Both the position numbers and the translations under genes were made by a program. This document shows positions 1 to 10,800 of a stretch of DNA of 64,000 nt, piece by piece (the stretch's first letter is position 1; each line of letters starts with the position of its first letter). The notes below the pieces were generated by a model. It ran no database searches. It was not told where the DNA came from and was given only the letters and a program-made list of their open reading frames with translations. Source of the stretch: an uncultured Sphingomonadaceae bacterium (lineage in GTDB: Bacteria; Pseudomonadota; Alphaproteobacteria; Sphingomonadales; Sphingomonadaceae); contig CANLUL010000002.1 in NCBI GenBank assembly GCA_947494305.1, positions 1-64,000 of the forward strand, in the 5' to 3' direction.

Positions 1-71
1 AGGCTTTCGAACGCCCAAAACCTCCATACCTTTCAAGGTCTTAGGTGATATTTCCACTCACAAAAGCAATA

Positions 72-147
72 TGGTGCCGCTTAGAGGACTCGAACCTCTG
101 ACCCCATCATTACGAATGATGTGCTCTACCACCTGAGCTAAAGCGGC
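72..147 (-). tRNA. tRNA-Thr (anticodon CGT)
   Basis: Reading the minus strand gives a complete cloverleaf. There is a 7-bp acceptor stem (GCCGCTT/AAGCGGC), a D arm GCTC...GAGC, and an anticodon stem CATCA/TGATG closing the loop TTCGTAA. The T arm is AGAGG-TTCGAGT-CCTCT, and a 3' ACCA is encoded in the DNA. The loop centre CGT reads threonine ACG codons. No integrase or partial tRNA duplicate lies next to it, so it shows no sign of serving as an attachment site. Confidence 0.96.
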
Positions 148-357
148 TAGTCGCCTGCGCGATATGCGGGTGGGCCATAACAGCAGCGTTGCTGAGTGAC
201 AAGCCAAACTAGATCAGCGGCTTTGAACTGTCGAACACTGGTAAACTGCTACATTGATGAAATCAAAGATTACCCAGAATTTTTCACTGGAATTTACCAA
301 ATATTTACCATGGTTGCTGCACAACAGCCTGGAATTAGTGAAATAGGTGGGACCGAA

Positions 358-1695
358 ATGGAAAATCTTCGGAATAATGATGGCATGAGCGACGTCAGCG
401 AGGACAGCAGTCCAAGCTATGTAGCCTATGAAGAAGAGGATAATGCGATTGAGGCTCCCCCGGCCATTGGCCAGGATGAGCGCCGCATGCATGTGCGCGC
501 ATATAATTTTTGGGCTGGTCTGCTGGAAGATCGGCAGTTTCCAAGTGTCGAAGACCTCAATCCAGAGACTGATGACGACTTTGGTCCAAATAGTGTGTTG
601 TTGGACTTTACTGATGGCGTTGAAAATCCAACGATCCAGTTCCTCGGCCAAGCTTTGCGTGAAGAATGTGAAATTGACGAAAGCATCAAGTCGATCGACG
701 ATGTGCCGGCACGTTCTTTACTCTCTAGAATAACAGATCACTATTTGCAGATTATCGCAAATCAGGCCCCGATAGGGTTTGAAGCAGAATTTGTGAATCA
801 ACGCAGCGTTACGATCATGTATCGAGGTATTCTGCTGCCCTTCTCTACAGATGATGACAATATCGATTTCATCTACGGAGTTATCAACTGGAAAGAAGTA
901 GCCGACGACGAAATTATGGGCGAATTGCAAGAACAGATCGCACAAGAAATGCGGACCGCAGCTGAAAATGTGGAAGCGGGACCAGTGTGGGCCGATGGAC
1001 CAAGCGCAGAACAGATTGACGACTATAATCCACTTCTTTCCAAACCAGCCTCAACCGATGTTCCCGAAGAAATCATTGCCGAACAACCGTCGGTTGATGC
1101 AAGTCTTGCGGATTGGCTTTCTTTGGCACGCAACAGTGCCGACGAAGCGGCTCACTGTGAGCAGCGTAGCCGAAATGCGCTTTATGGTGCGATCTCCCAA
1201 GCCTATGATTTCTATTTGATGACCCAGTCACGTCCCGAAGAATATCAACAGATACTGAACGATTGCGAAATGGCAGTTCAGGAACGCGCACCCATGACGC
1301 CGATTGTAAAGCTTGTGTTCGGTGTTCAATATGACAAAACGCGTTTGACGGAATATGCTTCAGCGCTTCGGTTTGCTGAGCAAATCAGCATCGAGCAAGG
1401 TGCATTTGCCGAATTTTTAGCGGGCTATGATGGCGGATTGAAAGCCATTGTCGCCGCCGAACGAGAATCGCGAAGAAATGACTCCGAGGAGGGTTCAGCC
1501 AAGGTAACGCATGACGATGTGCTCGAACGATTGCGCGCTGCACCCGCAAAGCAGCTATCCGAGATATCAGTTGGCGATGATGAATTTGTCGTGCTGGTCG
1601 CTCGCAAGGATGCAGATGGCGAGTTAGCGATTGTTGGATCAATGGATGCCAACGAGAGATTGACCAATCAAGTTCTTAAGAAAACACAGGTCTAA
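358..1695 (+). CDS. PAS-like signalling/regulatory protein
   Basis: Predicted 445-aa soluble acidic protein. I chose the ATG at 358 because an AGGTGG ribosome-binding site lies 7 nt upstream; the frame is open back to a GTG at 196, and an ATG at 310 has no ribosome site. Residues about 45-185 resemble the alphaproteobacterial PAS_5-type domain: a motif around HVRAYNFWAGL, then a hydrophobic sheet pattern ending in YGVINWKE. The C-terminal half is helical and charged, with no output domain I recognise. Kinase, GGDEF and DNA-binding motifs are absent. A sensory or scaffolding role is inference; the family identity is moderately secure. Confidence 0.7.
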   Translation: MENLRNNDGMSDVSEDSSPSYVAYEEEDNAIEAPPAIGQDERRMHVRAYNFWAGLLEDRQFPSVEDLNPETDDDFGPNSVLLDFTDGVENPTIQFLGQALREECEIDESIKSIDDVPARSLLSRITDHYLQIIANQAPIGFEAEFVNQRSVTIMYRGILLPFSTDDDNIDFIYGVINWKEVADDEIMGELQEQIAQEMRTAAENVEAGPVWADGPSAEQIDDYNPLLSKPASTDVPEEIIAEQPSVDASLADWLSLARNSADEAAHCEQRSRNALYGAISQAYDFYLMTQSRPEEYQQILNDCEMAVQERAPMTPIVKLVFGVQYDKTRLTEYASALRFAEQISIEQGAFAEFLAGYDGGLKAIVAAERESRRNDSEEGSAKVTHDDVLERLRAAPAKQLSEISVGDDEFVVLVARKDADGELAIVGSMDANERLTNQVLKKTQV

Positions 1696-1838
1696 ATTTC
1701 TCTTTGATCGAACTTGGGTTTCTTGGTTTCCAATGTAACTATAATATCACTTTCTTTGACAATATAGCCGATCCGAACAGAGCCGATTGAATCACACTTG
1801 AGCAACGCTTTGATTAGGCGCATAGATTTCCCAGAGGA

Positions 1839-1856
1839 GTAACAGGAGACTGTTAC
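1839..1856 (+). promoter_or_regulatory. Perfect inverted repeat in the gdh leader
   Basis: GTAACAG, a GAGA spacer and CTGTTAC form a perfect 7-bp inverted repeat ending 18 nt before the dehydrogenase ATG. It could be an operator or a small 5'-UTR hairpin next to the ribosome-binding site. The sequence shows the symmetry only; no binding protein can be named. Confidence 0.45.
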
Positions 1857-1874
1857 GATAGATTGGGGAACCTT

Positions 1875-4800
1875 ATGGCTGTTAGCGGCAAAAGCAAACG
1901 ATCCCGGACCAAAACTCCACCAAAGTTCAAAAAACTTCAACCCAAGCTAATGGCTGCATTCAATGAAAGCGCCTTGCCGGGAGAGGATATCGGATTTGAT
2001 CAGGCGGCCTGCAAAGAAGCCGTGCTGTTTGTGCTCGAACACGCCTATGCGAAGGCGGATGGAAAACCGGTCATTGCACTGGAAAGCATTAGCGACGGAG
2101 AGACTAGTCGGCATTTGCGAATGGTCGTTGTTAATGACGATATGCCATTTTTGGTAGATTCCATATGTGCGGTTATCGCAAATCTTGGGTTGAATATCGA
2201 GCGACTTATCCACCCTGTCGTTGGCACGAAGCGTAACAAGTCTGGATCGCTGACCGAAATTTTACCGGACACAACAAGCGGTGAAAAACTGGAATCGATT
2301 GTTTACATCGAACTAGAGCGTACCGACGCCCGTTTTAGACGGCGACTCGAAACCGAGATTCGCGGCGTTTTGAAAGATGTTGCAGCAGCTGTTCAAGATT
2401 GGTTGAAACTTCAGATCGCGTTGGGAGAACAGGCGGACAGCCTTCCAGAAGGCGAAGGATCCGCATTGTTACGCTGGTTCCTAGATCGTAATTTGACGCT
2501 GCTTGCCCATGAACAGATTGATCTGAAAGGAAAACGATCCAATCAACTTGGAATTGCCAAGGTCCGCACAAAACCCTCACTATCTCCCGCAAGTTTGAAG
2601 AAGGCGATCGGTTGGTTTCAGCGGGGTGGCAAGGCTCCGTTGATTCTCAAATCAAACCAAATTTCGACCGTGCATCGACATGTCTTAATGGACCTCATCA
2701 TTGTTCCCGTCCGCAAACAAGAGAAACTAACGGGAATTTCGATTATTGGGGGTCTTTGGACCAGTGCAGCGCTCGCCGCCACACCGGAAAAAGTCCCTGT
2801 TCTTCGCACACAGATGACGCAGCTGTTTGATAAATTTGAGTTTGCGGTTGCCGGACATGCCGGAAAGTCACTGACCCATGCACTAACATCTCTTCCGCAT
2901 GATTTATTGATCACATTCCAACAGGAGGAATTGGAGAAACTCGCCCTAATTTCCATGTCACTGCTGGATCGTCCACGTCCGAAATTGCATACTGTCACGT
3001 CGCCTCTTGCGCGTCATCTATTTGCATTTATCTGGTTGCCGAGAGAACAATTATCGACACAGCGCCGCAACAGCATCGAAGATATGTTGGTCAGAGCCAC
3101 GGGCGCAAAGATATTGAGTTGGTCGAATACTCTGGGTGAAGGCGGCATCTCATCACTCCGCTATACATTGGATATGGGCACGAATGGTCAGGTTCCCGAT
3201 CCTGAAGAGTTGGATCGCGAGCTTGAAAACATGGTGCGCGGATGGCGCCCAGCGGTTGAAAAATACTTACGTGATGCTGGGCAGCAAAACCGCTCCGTCA
3301 TTCTCGCACAACGCTATGCCGACTGTTTCCCCAATAGCTACCAAGCCAGCTATGGCGCTGAGGAAGCCGCAACGGATATCCTGCATCTCTTCAGCCTGGA
3401 ACGCGGGGGCACTAGATCAGCGCGTCTTTATCGTCTGGATGACGATGCCGAAAATTTGCTGCGCCTAAAAGTCTATCATTTGGGTGGGGCGCTGCCTCTG
3501 TCCGATGCAGTTCCGACGTTAGAAAATTTTGGCTTTACGGTTTTGGAAGAGTTGCCGACCCCCCTGGACAATGGCCGGCTGGGGTACATCCATGATTTTC
3601 AGCTCATTGCTGAAAATGCTAACCAATGTGATGGCTTGATTGCCCGTGCAGAAGAGATCCAGCAGGCCATTACCAATGTCCTCGATGGACTGTCGGAAAA
3701 TGATAATTTCAATAAACTGATCACCGCGACCGGGATTGATGCTGAATCAACGATCTGGTTTCGGGCGTGGTTTCGATATTTGCGCCAGACCGGCTTAAGC
3801 TATGGCCTGGTCACGGTTGTGGAGGCACTCTCTGAAGCACCGGAAGTAACGGGTGCACTGATTCAACTGTTCCGCCTATTACACGATCCCACCTTCGAGG
3901 GTGATCGTGAGGGCGAAGCGGCGAAGTCCTACAAGAGGATCGATAGCGCACTGACGAAAGTCCATAGCATTGATGATGATCGCATTCTTCGCCTATTCAA
4001 AGCAGTCATCCAATCTATATTACGAACCAACGCTTTTGCTTTTGCGTCAGACGAGGCGCTAGCCTTCAAAATCGAAAGCGCCAAGATTCCTGAACTTCCC
4101 GATCCGGTTCCTTGGCGAGAAGTGTTTGTATACAGCCCGCGGGTTGAAGGTATCCATCTTCGCGCCGGACCGGTAGCGCGCGGGGGTTTGCGTTGGTCCG
4201 ATCGCCGAGATGACTTCCGTACCGAGATATTAGGCTTGATGAAGGCGCAACGTGTCAAAAATGCTGTTATTGTTCCAACTGGAGCAAAGGGCGGTTTTTT
4301 TGCCAAACAGTTACCGGCTGGCAATGACCGTGATGCCTTTCTCGCCGAAGGTGTCGAAGCCTATAAGATGTTTATCAGCGCCCTTTTATCCATCACCGAC
4401 AACATAAAGTCCGGCAAAATTATACCACCCAAAAATGTTGTGCGCCGGGATGAAGATGATCCATATTTTGTTGTGGCAGCAGATAAGGGCACTGCCAGTT
4501 TCTCCGATATCGCCAATGGCATCGCAATCGATAGAGGGTTTTGGCTTGGCGATGCCTTCGCCAGCGGCGGTAGTAACGGTTACGATCACAAAGCTATGGG
4601 CATTACGGCACGCGGTGCCTGGGTATCGGTTCAGCGCCACTTTCTGGAAATGGGGGTTGATGTCCAATCTGATCCCGTTTCTGTGATTGGTGTTGGTGAC
4701 ATGTCCGGTGACGTGTTTGGCAATGGGATGCTGCTTTCCAAGTCGCTAAAACTGGTAGCAGCTTTTGATCATCGCCATATCTTTGTTGATCCCAATCCCG

Positions 4801-6557
4801 ATCCCGCAAAAAGCTGGGTGGAACGAAAACGATTGTTCGATTTGCCGCGATCAAGCTGGGAAGATTATAATAATAAACTGATATCAAAAGGCGGCGGTGT
4901 CTTTTCGCGCCAATCGAAGACGATAAAGATATCCAAAACCGCTTCCGAAATGCTGAATATGGGTGGCGAGACCGAAACGACACCGTCCAAGTTAATTACT
5001 GCAATCCTAACCGCTAACGCAGACCTACTTTGGTTTGGCGGCATTGGTACTTACATCAAAGCAGCGTCAGAAAATCACATCGAGGTTGGCGATCCAGCAA
5101 ATGATGCCATTCGTGTCAACGCCCATCAATTGAAGGTAAAAATAGTCGGGGAAGGCGCCAATCTGGGTATCACGCAAGCGGCTCGTATCGATTTCGCAAC
5201 GCGTGGCGGTAGAATTAATACCGACTTTATCGACAATAGCGCTGGTGTTGACTGTTCCGATAACGAAGTGAACATAAAGATTGCTTTAAATGCCGTGATG
5301 GCAGGCGGCAAATTAAAGGAAGCTGCGCGTAACAAATTGTTGAGCAGTATGACCTCCGACGTTGCGGAAATTGTACTCAACAATAACCGTCTGCAAGCGC
5401 TCAGTCTATCTATTGCGGAAATGGGTAAGCAAAAGTCTCTACCCTCCTACGCGCGATTGATCGAGCAATTTGAAGAACAAGGGCAATTGAATCGCACCGT
5501 TGAAGGCTTAGCTGACAACGAAGAACTGATGCGGAGAGCTCAGGAAAAACGCGGGCTGACGCGTCCAGAACTCGCGGTACTGATTTCAACCGCAAAACTG
5601 GCTCTTCAAGCCGCCATAGAGAATAGCGATCTATCTGATGATCCGGCTTTGGATAGCGAACTCTGCGCGGCATTCCCTGCGGCGATACAAAAGAAATATC
5701 CAAAGGTCATTAGGACCCATCAATTGCGGCGGGAGATTATTGCTACAAAAATGGCCAACCGCATGATCAATAAGATGGGGTTGATCCATCCCTTTGAATT
5801 GGCTGAAGAAGAAGGTTGTTCATTGGGAGAAGTCGCACGGGCCTTTGTCATGACGGAACGACTGTTTGGCGCGCAAACCTTCTGGGAAAAACTAAAGGAT
5901 GCCCAAATACCGGAGGAGGTTCGTCTTCTGCTTTACGATCGCATCGCCTATATTCTGCGATCCCATATGGCCGATTTAATGCGCATTGGTCTAACCGACG
6001 AACCGATTGATGATATCGTAAAAATGCTGTCACCTGGAATCAAGAAACTCAGCGAAAAAGTCGATAGCCTCATCACAGCCGAAGGGAAGCTCCAATCGGC
6101 AAAACAAACCAGCATGTTGATCGATGCAGGTGCGACAGATGAACTCGCCCAGATGGTAGCTACAATTTACAAGATCGACGGTGCAGCAGGCATTGCCCAT
6201 TTGTCATATCAACGGAAGATAGACATCGTGACTGTCACATCAGCCTTTACCAAACTTGGTGATTTGCTTGGTCTTGATTGGGCACAAATGACGGCTACCA
6301 GAATTAATCCGTCTGATCCTTGGGATCGTTTGCTTGTTTCGGGTCTTGCCCGTGATTTTCAGCAAATTCGCCTCGACTTCTTGCGTCGGGCACGGAGCAA
6401 GGACATGGACCAGTTCGTTGATAGTTGGGCCGATAAAAACATGGCACGCGTTGTACAGTTCCGAAAAATTGTTGATCGGGCACAACAGTCACCGCGTCCC
6501 TCGATCACTATGCTGGGTCAAATTGCCGGGCAAGCTAGGATATTGTTGTCGCGTTAG
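1875..6557 (+). CDS. gdhZ: NAD-specific glutamate dehydrogenase, large (about 180 kDa) type
   Basis: Cytoplasmic 1560-aa enzyme that oxidatively deaminates glutamate to 2-oxoglutarate with NAD+, mainly for catabolism. The ATG at 1875 follows GGGGA at a good distance; a TTG 12 nt earlier is less likely. The N-terminal 700 residues are the ACT-like regulatory part. The catalytic core shows GGLRWSDR near residue 770 and PTGAKGGF near 801, and the NAD fold shows GVGDMSGDVFGNG near 939. A helical C-terminal region completes the usual length of the large GDH family. Its stop codon overlaps that of the convergent DUF445 gene. The neighbouring genes are not related to its pathway. Confidence 0.96.
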   Translation: MAVSGKSKRSRTKTPPKFKKLQPKLMAAFNESALPGEDIGFDQAACKEAVLFVLEHAYAKADGKPVIALESISDGETSRHLRMVVVNDDMPFLVDSICAVIANLGLNIERLIHPVVGTKRNKSGSLTEILPDTTSGEKLESIVYIELERTDARFRRRLETEIRGVLKDVAAAVQDWLKLQIALGEQADSLPEGEGSALLRWFLDRNLTLLAHEQIDLKGKRSNQLGIAKVRTKPSLSPASLKKAIGWFQRGGKAPLILKSNQISTVHRHVLMDLIIVPVRKQEKLTGISIIGGLWTSAALAATPEKVPVLRTQMTQLFDKFEFAVAGHAGKSLTHALTSLPHDLLITFQQEELEKLALISMSLLDRPRPKLHTVTSPLARHLFAFIWLPREQLSTQRRNSIEDMLVRATGAKILSWSNTLGEGGISSLRYTLDMGTNGQVPDPEELDRELENMVRGWRPAVEKYLRDAGQQNRSVILAQRYADCFPNSYQASYGAEEAATDILHLFSLERGGTRSARLYRLDDDAENLLRLKVYHLGGALPLSDAVPTLENFGFTVLEELPTPLDNGRLGYIHDFQLIAENANQCDGLIARAEEIQQAITNVLDGLSENDNFNKLITATGIDAESTIWFRAWFRYLRQTGLSYGLVTVVEALSEAPEVTGALIQLFRLLHDPTFEGDREGEAAKSYKRIDSALTKVHSIDDDRILRLFKAVIQSILRTNAFAFASDEALAFKIESAKIPELPDPVPWREVFVYSPRVEGIHLRAGPVARGGLRWSDRRDDFRTEILGLMKAQRVKNAVIVPTGAKGGFFAKQLPAGNDRDAFLAEGVEAYKMFISALLSITDNIKSGKIIPPKNVVRRDEDDPYFVVAADKGTASFSDIANGIAIDRGFWLGDAFASGGSNGYDHKAMGITARGAWVSVQRHFLEMGVDVQSDPVSVIGVGDMSGDVFGNGMLLSKSLKLVAAFDHRHIFVDPNPDPAKSWVERKRLFDLPRSSWEDYNNKLISKGGGVFSRQSKTIKISKTASEMLNMGGETETTPSKLITAILTANADLLWFGGIGTYIKAASENHIEVGDPANDAIRVNAHQLKVKIVGEGANLGITQAARIDFATRGGRINTDFIDNSAGVDCSDNEVNIKIALNAVMAGGKLKEAARNKLLSSMTSDVAEIVLNNNRLQALSLSIAEMGKQKSLPSYARLIEQFEEQGQLNRTVEGLADNEELMRRAQEKRGLTRPELAVLISTAKLALQAAIENSDLSDDPALDSELCAAFPAAIQKKYPKVIRTHQLRREIIATKMANRMINKMGLIHPFELAEEEGCSLGEVARAFVMTERLFGAQTFWEKLKDAQIPEEVRLLLYDRIAYILRSHMADLMRIGLTDEPIDDIVKMLSPGIKKLSEKVDSLITAEGKLQSAKQTSMLIDAGATDELAQMVATIYKIDGAAGIAHLSYQRKIDIVTVTSAFTKLGDLLGLDWAQMTATRINPSDPWDRLLVSGLARDFQQIRLDFLRRARSKDMDQFVDSWADKNMARVVQFRKIVDRAQQSPRPSITMLGQIAGQARILLSR

Positions 6558-7867
6558 TGGTATAACCATAGGCTGATCGTATGCAGGGTGACCCCCACAA
6601 GACCACCGACCAATGTACCGTTTACCCGAATAAACTGTAGATCACGGCCGACCGCATTTTCAACGCGGTCGGTGATTGTTTGCGCATCCCAACCACGAAC
6701 TGTCTCTGAGACCAGTTTCACGATATTATCACCATAGCTCGCAACTACACCAGCAACCGCACGCCGTGCAAAACGATTAATCTGCCGGTTGAGGATCGGA
6801 TCCTTTTGCAAACTTCCGCCAAGTTGCACCATCGCTTCGCCAAAATGGCCGGCCAAAGTCGTATCGGGGTCACGTGATGCTTTCAACAATGCTTCTCGCC
6901 CATGCTCCCAGATGCCATCAATCCAACTGGCAATAGCCGGGTTTTCGATCATCTCTAGTTTCCAGTCTTCGACTCGCTGTCGAAGCTCTGGATCGGTTTT
7001 TAACTCATGGGCCAGTTCAACCAGGCTTTCTTCTGTTTTGGCGCGAACGGGATGATTTGGATCTACCGCCATATCCGCTAGCAGCTTGTACAGCCCATCC
7101 ATGACTTCGTTAGACACACGATCATCAAGGCCGGTCCAGCGCATCACGGCATTGGCTCGTTCATGCACAATAGTGCGAATGACGTGCTCGTTCGTATCAA
7201 GCGTTCGATACGCCCATTTAATGGTGGAATCGATCAACGGTCCATGCCTGTCCTCCGACATGACCACATCCAAAATCTGTCCCATCGGTGTAGCGAGATC
7301 GAGATCACGAGCCTGTTTCTTCACCGCACCTTTAAACATGCTGCCAAGACGATCCTGATCGAGCGATCCAACGATATCCGCAAAAATGCGAGAGGCGCCA
7401 TAACGCAGTCGCCCTTCACCGCCAGCAGGAGACTTTAGAAACCGTCCTGCCGCTCCGGCCATATCCACGCCGTGCATGCGCTGAGCCACAATTTTCGTGA
7501 CAAGAAAGTTCTCGCGCAAAAAATTTGCGAGCGTATCGCCAATACGATCCTTGTTGCGCGGGATGATCGCAGTATGCGGGATCGGGATTCCCATTGGGTG
7601 GCGAAATAGAGCCGTCACAGCAAACCAATCAGCAAGCCCACCGACCATCGCGGCTTCAGCAAATGCCCTTACAAACCCGAGCGCCGGATGAACATATTCA
7701 TAAGATTTCGAAGTGAAATAGACAATTGCCATCACCACCAGCATACCGGTGGCAATAATTTTCATATCACGGCCTGCATTATTATTGCGGCCCGCAATAC
7801 TCAGCTTCATTTCGCTACTTCGCGACGTTGATGCAGTGGTAGACAAATCGGAAGTAAGAGGCGTCAC
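6554..7867 (-). CDS. DUF445 family membrane protein
   Basis: 437-aa protein. After a polar leader there is a hydrophobic segment (residues about 35-55) and the DUF445 signature region EAAMVGGLADWFAVTALFRHP near residue 95. A long helical domain follows, with a C-terminal hydrophobic anchor (GTLVGGLVGVTLHTISLW). The function of the family is not established. The GTG start sits in a GTGA overlap with the stop of the RND pump gene, so translation is probably coupled and the protein may act with the efflux system; that link is inference. An internal ATG about 19 codons later is an alternative start without a clear ribosome site. Confidence 0.88.
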   Translation of the reverse strand: MTPLTSDLSTTASTSRSSEMKLSIAGRNNNAGRDMKIIATGMLVVMAIVYFTSKSYEYVHPALGFVRAFAEAAMVGGLADWFAVTALFRHPMGIPIPHTAIIPRNKDRIGDTLANFLRENFLVTKIVAQRMHGVDMAGAAGRFLKSPAGGEGRLRYGASRIFADIVGSLDQDRLGSMFKGAVKKQARDLDLATPMGQILDVVMSEDRHGPLIDSTIKWAYRTLDTNEHVIRTIVHERANAVMRWTGLDDRVSNEVMDGLYKLLADMAVDPNHPVRAKTEESLVELAHELKTDPELRQRVEDWKLEMIENPAIASWIDGIWEHGREALLKASRDPDTTLAGHFGEAMVQLGGSLQKDPILNRQINRFARRAVAGVVASYGDNIVKLVSETVRGWDAQTITDRVENAVGRDLQFIRVNGTLVGGLVGVTLHTISLWLYH

Positions 7868-10800
7868 TCGGCGGGTTGAACCTCTGGTTCCGGATCGGTT
7901 CGGCCTACTTTGGGGTCAGCCAGCATATATTTGCCGAAAAACTTACCCATCCATTTTTCGATATCATCGGCAAGACTAAATCCAGCCGGGACCAATATCA
8001 AAGTCATGATGGTTGAAAGAATAAGGCCGCCAATCACCACTACACCCATTGGTTGGCGCCACGCAGCGTCACCCGATAGCGATATTGCAGTAGGAACCAT
8101 GCCGGCAACCATAGCAACTGTGGTCATCACAATGGGCTGTGCACGCTTGCGGCCGGCATCAACCAGCGCTTCAAACCTTGGAACCCCCTTTTCCATCTCT
8201 ATCAATGCAAAGTCGATCAACAGGATGGAGTTTTTCCCTACAATCCCAATCAACATCAAAACACCAATAAACACCGGCAAAGATAGTGGTTGTCCGGATG
8301 CCCAAATAAGCAGCAAACCACCAAGAGGTGCGATGAGGAGAGACGCCATATTTACCAACGGTGCCATGAATCGCTTATAGAGTAGTACCAACACACCAAA
8401 GACCAGAAGAACACCGGAAATGAGAGCAATCGGAAAATTATCCGTCATTTCTTTTTGTATCTCATCGGCACCAACCGGGGCATTGGAAACACCCGCTGGT
8501 AAATCTGCCAAGATGGTATTTTGATTGATCAGCGGATCAATATCACCTTTCAGAACGCCGGAAGCCAAATCAGCACCGACCAGAATACGTCGAGATTGAT
8601 TATACCGTCGAATGGCGGTGGGACCAGAACCAAAACTGATTTCCGCTACTCGGCTAAGCGGCACGGAACCACCTCGTGCCGTTGGAACGGGCAGGTTTTC
8701 AATGGTTGATAGATCGCGACGTGAACTTTTTGGGAGCATCACACGGATCGGAATCTGCCGATCCGACAGGGAAAATTTCGCACTATTTTGATCAATCTCA
8801 CCCAATGTTGCAATCCGGATAGTCTGACTAAGTGCAAGTGTTGTAACACCCAGTTGCGCAGCCAGATCATGGCGCGGGTTGATAATGATTTCCGGACGAC
8901 GCATGTCGGCGCTAATGCGCGGTGTGACAACGCCTGGGATTTCTTTCATTTGCTCCACCAACGTGGCTGCCGTTCTTTCCAATAGCACTGGGTCGGAACC
9001 TGACAACATAATCGACAAAGCGCGCCCGGTGCCTCCTCCGCCCGGCCCATTCAGATTTTGGAAGGTTACACGCGCATCCGCGATAGTACCAAATTCTTCT
9101 GCAACTCCGCGAATAAATTCTTGATTGGACCGCTCACGTTCAGGTTTTAAAGCTACGAAAATATCTGCTGTACCTTCTTCAACATCTTGCAGGGCGACGT
9201 CCACTTCGGATTGATTACTCAGTATTTGGGCGACTTTTCCGGTTACTCGGTCTGTTTGCTCTAGCGTTGTACCAGGAACCATTTCGATTTTGACAATCGC
9301 AAAATCGAAATCAACGTCTGGAAACAGTTGGCCCGGCAATACGAAAAACATACCCACGGTTGCAGCAAATGCTGTGACCCCTACACCCACCATCTTCCAA
9401 CGATTTACCAGTGTCCATTTTAACAATTCGACATATTTATCCATGATCGGTCCAGAAGCGTGATCGGCTTCCCCTTTGGCCTTCATGAAATAAGCAGCGA
9501 TCATCGGAGAGATCATCCGGGCAACCGCGAGGCTCATAAGCACCGCCACCACCACCGTTAGTCCAAAATTCTGGAAAAATTGACCCGAAACACCAGGCAT
9601 CAAACCAACGGGCAGGAACACTGCAACGATCGAAAAAGTAGTTGCGACAACCGCAAGGCCAATTTCATCGGCGGCATCAATGGACGCTTGATAGGCGGAT
9701 TTGCCCATCCGCATATGGCGTACGATGTTTTCTATCTCCACGATGGCATCATCAACGAGCACCCCGGCAACCATAGCAAGAGCCAGCAAACTCATTTGAT
9801 TCAAGGTAAACCCGAGCAGATCCATAAACCAGAAAGCCGGAATAGCAGACAACGGAATAGCTATGGCAGCTATGATCGTGGCACGCCAATCGCGAAGGAA
9901 CAAAAACACTACGACGACAGCCAACAATGCTCCTTCAACCATAGCGGCGATCGAACTGCGATACTGGGCCTTGGTATAATCAATGACAGAGAATACGCGT
10001 TTGAATTCAATCCCCTTATTCTCTTCCTTTATCTGGTCCAGCACCACCATCGCGTTGTCATAGACAGTCACATCTGATGCACCTTTGGCGCGCTGAAATC
10101 CGAAGGTGACCACCTGTTTGTCGTCAATTTTGTTGAACGACCGCTGCTCACCATAGGCATCCGAAACAGTGGCAACATCTTCAAGTTTCACCGTTCGGCC
10201 GTCGCCAAGAGAAATTTGCGCCTGACTTAAATCAAAAGCGGTATCAGAATTGCCTAAAACACGTACCGACTGGCGGGAACCACCAATCTCTGCTTGGCCG
10301 CCGCCGGCGTCTACATTCACCTGCCGAAGCGCAGCATTGATTTGACTGGCTGTGACGCCCAGAGCCTGCATTTTTTGCGGACTGATAATGACGCGAATTT
10401 CTCGATCAACACCGCCACCACGAAACACTGAAGCCATGCCTTCAACGCCCTGCAATCGCTTTGCAACCGTATCATCGACAAACCAACTGAGCTGTTCCAG
10501 CGTCATATCGGTCGCTTTGACTGAAAAATACGCTAATGCGTTGCCAGCAATGTCTACCCGGCTAATGCGCGGCTCTAAAATTCCATCGGGCAGGTCGCCC
10601 CGAACAGTATCAATTGCATTCTTGACATCATTGACGGCTCGGTCGGTATCGGTACCGATTGTAAATTCAACAAAGGTTCGGCTTTGGCCTTCACTGGCTG
10701 TGGAACTGATATTGGAAACACCATTTATCGATTGCAGCGCTGCATCCGTAATTTGTGTGATTTGCGATTCGATCTCTTCCGGTGCCGCACCCGGAAGTGA

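Noticed and set aside
72-147. tRNA-Thr as an integration site
   Set aside because: No integrase, direct repeat of the tRNA 3' end or foreign gene block is seen nearby.
1740-1745. TATAAT as a -10 box for the glutamate dehydrogenase gene
   Set aside because: The hexamer is perfect but no -35 at acceptable spacing accompanies it, so no promoter is called.
9580-10077. Open frame of 165 codons opposite the RND pump gene
   Set aside because: Antisense shadow of a well-conserved gene, with unusual His/Gln/Asn-rich composition and no ribosome site.
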